Below are positions 14,831 through 25,168 of a stretch of 64,000 nt of DNA, piece by piece (position 1 is the first letter of the stretch; every line of letters starts with the position of its first letter). The DNA comes from Haliclystus octoradiatus (Eukaryota; Cnidaria; Staurozoa; Stauromedusae; Haliclystidae), in assembly GCA_916610825.1 (NCBI GenBank), contig OU744449.1:4323743-4387742 (forward strand), read 5' to 3'. The translations under genes were made by a program, and so were the position numbers. The notes beneath the pieces were generated by a model. It ran no database searches and was not told the DNA's origin. It worked only from the letters and a program-made list of their open reading frames with translations.

Positions 14831-15042
14831 AGAAACTGCCGAAACAAAATTTCAGTTAAACTTTTTGTCAAATGCAGACTCAATCTGCATAAATTGTTTC
14901 TAAGTATATGCCTCATTTGGCAATAATCTTTCAATTAAGTCTATATGATAATTATAGTGTCTAGGGTCAATGCTAAGGACAATCTAGGTATCTAGTACAT
15001 CATCTTTTCAGCACAATTGCAGTAATTACGTATTACGTTAAT

Positions 15043-15043
15043 G

Positions 15044-15093
<50 letters not shown>

Positions 15094-15094
15094 A
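15043..15094. repeat. (AT)n microsatellite
   Basis: An alternating TA run of about 50 bp with one interruption, just beyond the right edge of the satellite array. Confidence 0.9.
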
Positions 15095-15099
15095 TCCTA

Positions 15100-17100
15100 A
15101 TATATTTCAAAAAATTACTCAAACTGATTTTTGTTGAATACCATATTTGCCGTCTATATCAATTTTAATAAATATCCAAATTCATGATCTCCACCATAAA
15201 TAAGTTATAAATCTTTGTACTTCCACAATATTAGCTATTGGTTGACAGTTACATGTAAGTGAACTGTAGTAGCAACTATAGTATATTTGTAAATGAACTG
15301 TAGTAGACTAGTAGCAACCATGGTATATTTTATAAAATTCCACTCTAGTATTGGTTCATTACTTCAATTTTCTGATCTTGTAAATGCCATTTGAAGTAAT
15401 AGACTACCGGTAATAGAATAAATTTCTAAGAAATGCTATTATTGATAGCATTAATAGGTAAAAGCAATCCAATGTTGGTGAATCAAGGCTCTACAAAGAC
15501 AAATATTAGAACATTGATTATTAACTTATTAAAAATTATTGAAACTAGCTGAGCTGATGATTTATGAAAAATTGCTACTGGAAGTGAATAACTGCTAGGC
15601 ATCCTGCAGAGTACTATGTCTATATGAATATATCCTACATCGTACATTGGTTAAAAACAAGGTAAAAATGTTCATAGCACGTTCACAATCAATTTTCCTG
15701 TTTGAGTAACATAAATTACAAGTTATTCAAAATTTGAAGTTCCTCTGACATCGGGAAAGGGCTTTTAATGACTTTCTAAAGCAATCTGTTTGAAACAATT
15801 GAAAAATGTGAAAGCTGTGAAAATAGTTGTTTAGACAAGCGTGTGACCAATTTAAATTAATTTATTCAATTACAATACATATTTTTGTAACAGCCACTTC
15901 AAATTAGAAACTAATCAAAATCAGTGAGAACAAATAACTGCTAAGTAACAGTTCAGAATCTTCATTGATTGATAATTGATGTCTTGAAAAGCATTTAATT
16001 GTTTACGCATATGTTATGAATGTGTAAACTCTTTTTTTATAAAACATTCAACTACAGTGAAAACAAATACTTGGCATACTTTCTAAAGGTTGATTAAAAT
16101 ATTTTTTATCAGACGTACGTAAATATTGTGGTGACCTCATTATTGTGACAAACTTTCTATTGTAATATTGCACACGTTATGTTGCTGTTAAATTGAATGT
16201 TGTATCTATTTTGTAATCACTCTCTTTTCTGTTGGTTTGAGGCCATGCTTTGAATCACGCTTATAAGTAATGATTGAAAGGTTAGCCTATAGCTATTGGA
16301 CATACACATACCTCATTTGCTTTTCTTGGACATCTTGGTTTGATTATGACAATTGATTTGCATTTGAGTTTTAGTAAGTTAGTTGGCAACCAGGATTTTC
16401 TTTACCTATTCATATTATAAGATTAACTCCCCAAAACATTTACAACAGCGTTACTATCTGCTTATTCCACGAGGAAATTGCTAGGCGGAGCTAAACACTC
16501 TGGCGCTAAGCTAGATCAAACTAATTCCATCGAAGTAGTTGTGTGCCAAGGCCATTGCCTTCGGTTTGGTTTTTTAATTTACCAACGTTTGAAAGGTGAC
16601 ACTCATAAATCGAATAAAATAAAATAAATCAAGACCAGTAAAAATATAGAACAGCAATAATAAAAGTTATCTTTGTGAACCACAACTATACCAATATAAC
16701 CATCCACACTTGTCAAATTGTTTTGACAAATCATACAAATTTATATCGAAGGAATAAAACTAAAATGGACGCCAAGATGGAGAATCTGAAATAGCCTCTA
16801 TCCTGAATTCTATTTTGTGAAAGTGAGATTTGCAAAACATATTGTTGGCGCCGCGCAAAAAAATTACAGAATTATTTGCTGAACATGAATAGGAAATATC
16901 ATTGCTATAAGGCCAACTAAGTAATATGAAATATGAATATGATGCGCCGCTATTAGTAATACGTCTAAGGTAATAACATAAGGTTTTGAAAATAAAATTC
17001 AAACTTGAACATTAACCTTAATCTAGCCTTTTTTGACTAGGTAGTATTAGATGATGCCATTAATTAACTGTATTAAGACTATCCATATGTTGTCAGTTTG
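15100..17100. other. No recognisable gene
   Basis: AT-rich sequence without a supported ORF. A short direct repeat (AGTGAACTGTAGTAG / AATGAACTGTAGTAG) sits at 15,260-15,310. Nothing else recognised. Confidence 0.4.
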
Positions 17101-17109
17101 TCAATGTAA

Positions 17110-17443
17110 TTGCATGTGACATGCGGCAGAAGCATTTTAAGGCTTCGAAGAGCAACTGAGCAACCGGATCTTTAAATACGTTGCGATATCTGAAGCAGAA
17201 GTCGATATTTAAAATGTTTCATTAACGTTGCTTCAGCGTTGCGAATGAGATCTACTCTCATTAAAATTATTACATTGCAGCAGCGTTGCAACTACGGACA
17301 AAGTAACGTCGGAAGAGCTACCTATTTCGCAACTTCCGTGCAACGTTGAGAAAAGGTAGCATATGGTAGCACAGACGTTGCACAACTTGCAACCTCAAAA
17401 CAACTATTGAACAACGTTGTTGCTACGTAGTGTGCCTGCTGGG
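17110..17443 (-). mobile_element. Right AACGTTG-rich transposon end (inverted relative to 2972)
   Basis: Ends GTGCCTGCTGGG at 17432-17443, the exact reverse complement of the left CCCAGCAGGCAC. The 330 bp inside carry repeated AACGTTG, GTTGCAAC and similar words. The flanks show no convincing target-site duplication with the left end, so this may be one 14.5-kb element or two independent ends. Confidence 0.55.
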
Positions 17444-18205
17444 AAATACATAATAATGCCACCCGCTAAAATAGACATTTTCATATTATTTTAAATAGCA
17501 CTTTTCCACAGGTTCTCAATGAGTCATTTGAGAATTATTTAAAGAAAACTTTTGATGACCTTGATGGTGTATTCTGAGAAGAACACGAACCTGTGATGTA
17601 TTGTTATGCCCCCACAAACATGTGAAAAGCTCTGTAGCCAAAGGCTCGTCCCTTTTCTCTAACATTTTAGATTCATAAGTCTATTTTAATTTCAATTTGC
17701 CTTGAAAGTTTGATGTTATTATATTTTATAAAGTTATCGAATGTGATGATACTGATCGCTGATTGGTTGTTGTTGATGTTTTTAAAATCGTAACATTACG
17801 GCTTTTGGCTGAGAGCCCCATAAACACAACAAAATGTAAGTAACAGAAACGGAATGAAGCGTTCATATGAAGTGTTCTTATGAATGAGAACTGTATATAT
17901 ATATGTCATATGAGTGTATTTAAATTCAAAAGATCAAGCATTGGATGAACCACACAAATGAACACAACCAAATAATATTTCTTATTTTGCTTTCTTTCTG
18001 TTGAGGAGTTAGCACAACACTCCAACATAACTAACGCATAACTTGGCGTAGCTTGGCATAACTGACTAACTAATACAAAATCGAACTATTTATACTACAT
18101 TATTAGACGCCACTACAAAAAGTTAATTATTACAATATTACACGTGCTTACATAAAAGGAAGCTAACTTCTTACTAAACGAGGCTATTTGAAATGTTGTA
18201 AATAG
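17444..18205. other. No recognisable gene
   Basis: AT-rich intergenic sequence; no gene, RNA gene or clear repeat seen. Confidence 0.35.
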
Positions 18206-18209
18206 TTAC

Positions 18210-20262
18210 TTATAACATAGTCACTAGAATATATAGTTAGGAAAGCGGTATTTGTCTCAAAAGATTGCCACTCATGATCAGATGGTGCCGCACAGTTGCT
18301 GCCGACTATGTTGACTTGCAGTATGCCACGCCTTCCATGGTGCACACGCAAATATCTGTCTTTTCACTTCAACAGCGTTTGGTAGCGGTCGCAAAGTTTC
18401 GCATCTGTTATTTAGGCATGTTTTCACAAAATAGATTCGTTTGTTATGGTTTTAACTCATGTAACTACTTGTGGTAATCATCCTTCGCTTTATATCTGGA
18501 CTGAAAAACTGATGATGGCAAAAGACTACCGAGTATCAATTTATTTTCAATCTCAATAAGGTGAGTTTACAACGAAATTGCTAGGCCTGATCACTACTAT
18601 AGCAATGATGTTTACAATTTGCATTCTGTCGTGATTAATGGATGGGTAAATATCGAATTTAGATTTGTATTTCGTTGCAAAGTTGTTATTAGACCAGAGG
18701 CACTAATGATTAAATATATTTGTAATATATTAATATGATTATAGGGTTTGATATTAACCGTTTGGTGTTGCTGTCGCTGTAGATTATTATTGTGGTTTTT
18801 GACTTCTATAATCATCTTATAATTTCCCTTCATTTGTATTCTAGATAGCACATTCAAGGAACAATCTGACTAATAGAGAAAAAAGAAATATTAGCAGAGA
18901 AAGATAATCTCTGACTGATGCTCCGTTGCCGTAGCGAAATTGAAAAATTGCAAATAATGATTCACAACGGCATGGTTATTCTGCCAGCTTTAATGGACTT
19001 TAAATGGTATATTTTACAACCAGAATTATTCCAACAACAACTATGAGCATATATGTGCTAGCTCAGTTAACTATATGAAGAAAAATAACGGCATGATTTT
19101 AGTGGAAAATTTATGAAATATACCCTGCTCTGAAGTTTGGCTCGCATTAGTATTTGCAACAATTAATCGTGAAAATGGAATAAAGAACGATATGCTGAGA
19201 TCGTCTTGTTAAAATCAGCATTACTTGTTTATCAGAAGAGCAATATACTGCAATGCTATATATATATGCCTAATGTTTTTTCTTGACATACTGAGGTGAA
19301 TATCTACTGTATTCTATTAAAAGGGAACTTGATTAACAAGTTGTAATGTAGACTAAATGGCTATTGTCAGTTATTTATTGTTCAACGGTATGTTCACAAA
19401 TGTTTAATAAAGACGTTGAATTAATTTTCTAGAATTAAATTCTGGATGAGTAATGATCAATCTTTTAATTTTACATACAAGCATTTCATCAAACGGTATA
19501 AAGCTCAATATGTAGACTATGAACTACATATAAATTGTATTTGTTAGCGGAGCATGTTCATAAACAATGTTACAACATGCAATATCAGATAAATCAGATA
19601 TGTATTTATTGCGCGATTGAAAATATGCTATCGCTTAGTATGTTTTGATTTATTCACATAAATGATTTGAATTTTACAAATAATTTGAACTATCGTATTT
19701 TATGCCTATTCATCCGTTTTTGTATGTATTTGACTCTGGGCCGGTCACAATCATTATTTTATAGATTTCTTTACTGTGCTACATAATGTATTGATATACT
19801 GCCATTGAACAGAAACTTATTACTTTTTTCATAAAGAATTAAAGACATAATAGGATAGTTCTCTTCTGCATTTATAGATGCATAGATTTTAAGACAGTAG
19901 ATAGTTATATTTTTGCGGTGGTAAAGTATACTATAAAACTTCGAGGCACTGTGATAAAAAGAATTGTATATTAAATCGATAACTGAAGTCGACTACGCAA
20001 TTTTGATGTTGAGATTGTTTATGCAATGAGATAACTTAAATTATGTATAATATCCTTAAAATAATTAATGCAACATAATAATAAGCGAAGACTATAGCAT
20101 AGAATTCATATAGAAACTCCGTATTTACTTGATTGCGTGAGAAATCGTGTGCACCATCAAAACCACTTGAGAAGGAAAAAGTACATCAAAGACATACCCC
20201 CTTTAATCAGTACCGCTTTCCTAACCATATATTCTAGTGACTATGCTTATAATAAATGCGGT
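18210..20262. mobile_element. Possible non-autonomous element bounded by about 40-bp inverted repeats
   Basis: The left end (about 18210-18252, containing CATAGTCACTAGAATATATA and GTTAGGAAAGCGGTA) is matched in inverted orientation at about 20217-20262. The 2-kb interior is AT-rich and has no convincing ORF. A related end sequence (CATAGTCACTTGAATATATT) occurs alone at about 23079-23098, which supports a dispersed family. Confidence 0.45.
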
Positions 20263-20890
20263 TTTCGCCCAAATATGAAGCAATTAGAGTCTTGTTTGAT
20301 AAGGCACTAAAAATATACCCTTCAAATTCAAATTAGCAACATGAAAACACATTTTCTTTCAAACCAAATAATGAAATATGCAAAGTCTAAAAAAATTATG
20401 GTTCTTCTGGTTAAAAATTTATTGTTCCTATCGTGGTTCTTAAGTATATTTTCCTATAAACACCAAAGCGGCACGTTAAGTTACAATAAATGTCCGCGTT
20501 TCTCTGTTTCAAAAGTATAAACGCATAGGATACTGTATATAGTTGAATAATACTTTATTTTTCCTCTAATTCTTCTATATAAATATTGTAAATAATACTC
20601 TTCATGTTTATTTTCAATTCATTTTCTTCCATTTGTATAACTTGTCATAGCATTTCTCAAAAACCATAGCATGTTTCTATTGAAAATTTGCGCTTGTTTT
20701 CGCTCGTTCTAGTATCTACAATAACGTCATTTTTGGAATATTTACATGCGATCGTTATTTTGATATTTGATATTTTGACTGTATCATCATTAAAAAAAAA
20801 TAGAAAACGGTTATCCGTGTTAAGTACTATGATACGAAGACGTTGTGTGCTATATATAAGGCAATCAAGAGGTCAGTATCACACCCTTCC

Positions 20891-20970
20891 CATGTCTCAT
20901 TACGTTCACAGCGTGTTCGTATCAGAGTACCTAAAAATAAGCACCGTTTTCTATTTGTTAAATGTAAAAG
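20891..20970 (+). repeat. 75-80-bp repeat, copy 1
   Basis: CATGTCTCATTACG, GCGTGTTCGTATCAGAGTAC and GCACCGTTTTCTATT in this order recur at 22091-22170 with about ten differences. The frames overlapping it on both strands (20688-21162) are not convincing proteins. Confidence 0.7.
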
Positions 20971-21493
20971 GGCTACAGAAACTAAAGTTACCATACAGTC
21001 TCTATAGACAATCAACGTTACGCTACCGGCCTCGAAGTGTAACACTCGTATTCTTATATTCTCTATCTGAAGATATACCATTATAGCCCTTGTAAGTAAC
21101 TCGAGACAACTTACGCATGCGTTATGCTCATGCGTATATAGTATACAACAGCCGTTATACATACCATTTATAAATGATCCTAAAGTTTAATGATGAAGTT
21201 TAACAGTTTTCTATTCACTATCAATACCAGTTAGAATATCACATGAGAGTTATAACCCTGATTAATCATGTATGTATGTGTCTACACTATGTAAACGTTT
21301 AATGTAAACTGCTTTTGATAACAGCTACACATAGACAAAGATTTGTTTCACAACAAGAAGGTTCGTCTGCTTTTAGCGGGGCTTCTAGATGTATCGTGGA
21401 CATTAAATCGGTTCATAGCCGTTTCTCCTCCTTATAATTATTTTGTAGAAAGCAATACATATTGATTGATTCTACGAGAATAAAACGACGTTT

Positions 21494-21630
21494 GGAACAG
21501 TTTACGTTATTTCAAAAGAACAAAAGATTTAGTCAAAAATGAAATGAGAAAATCAACGTTTCTACCATGACATCATAGACTCAAGGTCACTTACGTAACA
21601 CAGTCAAAAACACAGAACATTTGCAGAAAT
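21494..21630 (+). mobile_element. Half copy of the 0.2-0.9 kb foldback MITE
   Basis: Carries ATTTCAAAAGAACAAAAGAT, TCAAAAATGAAATGA, CGTTTCTACCATGACA and CTCAAGGTCACTTACGTAAC in the same order as the reverse complement of 212-330. The second arm is missing. Confidence 0.65.
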
Positions 21631-21752
21631 GTTCGATGGCAAATGTTCTACGGTTTAGCCCGAGCTCTAGCATAACATTACATTGACACTGTTTGATAAG
21701 TGAATTCAAATGTTACTATGGTAACTTGATTTTGGAATAAACACACAGGTGT

Positions 21753-22690
21753 ACAGGATTTGGAATTTGACTCCGACTCCGGCAGGAGTATCCACATTTC
21801 AACAGGAGCTTGACTGATCTAAAAGTCCCGCAGTGATATGCCGCAATTTGGAAAGTGATGAGTCACTTACCAACATATCAAAATCGGTGGTGACTAGATC
21901 AGGGGTAACTCAAGGACATTCTATGATTTTTTATGGATTCTTTTATTTGTATTAAATTCAGTTTTCAATTGATTTCAAAAATTATTTTTGCATCTTGTAC
22001 CATTCTACCTTTAAAAATATAAAAAAGTTATTCAACTTTTAAACTAAATTTGGTGACTCACTATTGGCTCGTGATATTTTAAGCCTCTTTCATGTCTCAT
22101 TACGCACCCAGCGTGTTCGTATCAGAGTACATAAGACTCAGCACCGTTTTCTATTAGTTAAATACAAACATGGCAAGTGTGTAGTAACCATAAACCTTTT
22201 TGACTGACTAACATTTATTGCGATAATATTTTATTTTTCATTTTATACAAAACAGATTTGTAGTAAATATATTTAGGTACGAGATGCAAAAAGAATTTTT
22301 AAAATCGGTTGAAAGCAAATTTAACACAATAAAAAAAGCAATAAGAAGTCATGAAAATGTCCTTGAGTTACCCTTGATCTAGCCATGACCATCAAAAGGT
22401 CATCAAAATCGTCATAGTAAAAAGTGAGACTTGGGCAAGTCCGACAAAACAAGAGCCGGACAGAAGCTTTTGCCAAGCTGGAGTTGGAGCAGGAGTTGGA
22501 ACGGGAGTCTAGAATGCAATGTTCCTATGTTTGCTTAATTTCGGGTTTATAAATTAATCGATTTTCAGACTTTGTACAGGAGCTTATTTGAAATATTTTG
22601 GAGCCGAAGCCGTAGTCAAGCGCTTCTATAAGGACTTTTTTGGATTCGGAGTCAAACAATTCTGACTCTGAGTCCGTACACCTCTGTAAT
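21753..22690. repeat. Degenerate GACTCCG/GGAGCCGGAGTC-rich dispersed repeat copies
   Basis: Alternating TTTGACTCCGACTCCGGCAG, GTGATGAGTCACTTACCAAC and GAGTCCGTACACCTCT words are shared with 23155-23315 and 61812-62310. The interval also contains the second copy of the 75-80-bp repeat (22091-22170). No coding capacity recognised. Confidence 0.6.
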
Positions 22691-23154
22691 AGAGGCATTC
22701 TCCCGAGCGTTCTCACACAAAAGATGTTTATTTTCATTTTCATTTAATCTCTCTGTTTAGCAATTTTACAAATTAACAAAGAGCCTGGGAGCAATTCTAG
22801 CCTTTGCGCAGACCGTATATTTAATTGAAGCCGAACAAGCCTACGGCCTTATCTGCACATACTTTTATTATTTTTTAGCTTCAAAAATAGTCTCGCATAA
22901 GTGATGCTCTTTGAGGATTGTTATATATGTTATTTCAAAATCTGCCCTCCTTCTACAAAATGTACAATAGACAAAATGTCCTACATTCAAGCACGTGCAT
23001 TTAAGTACAAAATTAAATGGTTTCTCTGTTCCCCGGTCACAAAAAGTTTTCTGGAAAGTTCTTAAGTACAGTCTTACCATAGTCACTTGAATATATTCTA
23101 CGGTCGGATGCCGTCACCCCTCTTTCGATTTCCTCGTCACTGTAGAAAACTAGC

Positions 23155-23315
23155 TGTACCAGAGGTGTACTGAGTCGGAATCTTTAGGCTCTGAATCTAA
23201 TAAAGTCCTAATAGAAGCTATTGGCATAAACTCCGGCTCTGAAAATGTAAGAAAAATAGACTCCGATTCTGGCTCCAAAATATTTCAGAAAAACTCCTGT
23301 AAAAAGTCTAAAATG
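23155..23315. repeat. GACTCCG-type dispersed repeat fragment
   Basis: Shares AGAGGTGTACTGAGTCGGA, CTCCGGCTCTGAAAATGT and TTCAGAAAAACTCCTGTAAA with the copies near 22.5 kb and 62 kb. Non-coding. Confidence 0.55.
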
Positions 23316-23982
23316 GAATACTTATTAATTAAGGCCATAAGAGATGGTGGACAACAGTGTAAAGCAATAAGGTCGACCCTTAGGAAATTTTTACCTTAAC
23401 TTGTGGTACTAATACGTGCCTCGATTACTTTGGCAAGTTTTTTCGATAAGCAGATTTATATATTTTTTGTTTTGAGAAATAAGCATTTTAAAACGTGAGG
23501 ATTTCAAGTCTTGAAAACGGCGAATGAAAGTTAAAACCCGGTTTCCACTTGACGAAAATTCGCTGCAGCAAAAATTTCGCGGCTGAAAAGCTGAATACGC
23601 ATGCGTTGTGTGACGCTGCACACGAGTTTGGACCACGCAGGTTTCGCTGCAACTTTCGCTGAAGCGAAAAAAGTGGTTGGAACTGATCCTATACTTTTTT
23701 GCGATTCGCTGCAGCGAAAAGTGAATCAAGCAAATGCAAATCTTTTGAAAACGATGTTGTCATGACATTTTCAGCAAACAAGATGGCGGGATGAAATTTG
23801 TAGCCTATATTGCTTTGTTGCCTGAAATTTGTAGCCTGTATTTTTGCAAATTGTGAATCTCCAGTCATCAAATAACGCAAACAAACACATGGCCTATCCA
23901 GCGAACCAATGTTTTTCTCATGTGAGTATCGATCTTCTTTCCAATTTTAGACCAATCATTATATAAAATTGTTCAAATGTGG

Positions 23983-24442
23983 TGTAGAAACTAATTTACC
24001 ATATTTGTTGTCATGGTAACTTGTTAATTCACATTGTCTTTGTCATCACCATAGTAACATTAATATTGTCATACAGTCATACAGCACATGTCAAACTGTT
24101 TCACATTCACTGTCATAGTTCCTGTCATGTTGTCAATTCACTAATGGTTATTTGTCTGTTGCCCTAATTTAGTGTTATATTGAGTGTTTGTATTGTGATT
24201 GGTCAACTTGTAATCATTGCTGTGTTTTAACTAATCTTGTGCTACACTTCCCATCCACTGTTCGTCTTGGGGCCACATAGTACGGTCGTAATAGATTGTT
24301 ATTAAAATTATACGCTGTAGTTTTCTCTTGGCCTACTTCCTGTCTTGTTGTTCTTGCGGTCTCAAGCGGACAGTCAAATACAGTTACAGTCCTCTGAAGT
24401 CAACGTTAGGCTTTGGAAAGCAAAGCAATTATCTAAATAACA
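23983..24442 (+). repeat. BEL/Pao 5' LTR
   Basis: It has TG...CA ends and is nearly identical to 30788-31247. It should hold promoter, R and polyadenylation functions; no element-specific signal could be assigned by eye. Confidence 0.93.
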
Positions 24443-24460
24443 TGGTCCGTCTTTGGAACC
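24443..24460 (+). promoter_or_regulatory. Putative tRNA primer-binding site
   Basis: TGGTCCGTCTTTGGAACC starts immediately after the LTR. The leading TGG is complementary to a tRNA CCA end. I cannot name the tRNA. Confidence 0.6.
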
Positions 24461-25168
24461 TGAATCAGTGGTAAGTTTTTTTTGTGCTTATTTGTTAGCA
24501 CTCCTTGAGTAGTTATTTTAGTTTGTCTTTTAGCATACTAGACAAAAACAGAACGCCGTTTCTATTAGCCTGTATCTCAGATTAGATCAGGGATTGAAAC
24601 AATCCTAGAGTTTTCTTTTGTGCATTGAAAGCACTTTAGAATAGAACGCAATTTTTTGATCAGTTTTCTTTGTGTTTTTTACAATTAAATTACGCATTAG
24701 AATATAACGCATTTTCAAGTTTCTTTTTACTTTCTGAATTAGTTTTTTGTTTATTTAGTAGACATCTTCTCTTTGAATATTCCTTTGTTTCCGATCGTTT
24801 GACTTTAATCGTGATATATATATCGGCCCTCTTGCTTATTGGCACGATTCTTCAATAATATTTACTCAACTTTTTAAATTATTTTTGCTAGCGTATTGTG
24901 TTGTTTTGCTCATTGGCTGCAGACTTTGATGCTTAAGAACATAATATAAGTCTATGCCGCATAGCTTAGTAAAGATATAGTATATTCTGTGTGGGATATC
25001 AATCTGATTTTCTCTGATCTTTTGACGACTTTGGCCTGATATCAGCATTTAGGTCTACAACCAGGCTAGATGCCCAAAACAATGCTTCTTTGTTCTGCTT
25101 TTGTGTTTATTTTATTTTGTTAGGTTCCAGTACGTGGTAATAATTTGGTCTGGCTTGGTTGGCACAGC

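Noticed and set aside
18510..18535. CTGATGATGGC...CTACCGAGTA as a hammerhead
   Set aside because: Lacks the GAAA core and stem I pairing.
20688..21162. Two opposed frames of 132 and 111 codons
   Set aside because: They overlap each other, share a dispersed repeat and show no domain or signal.
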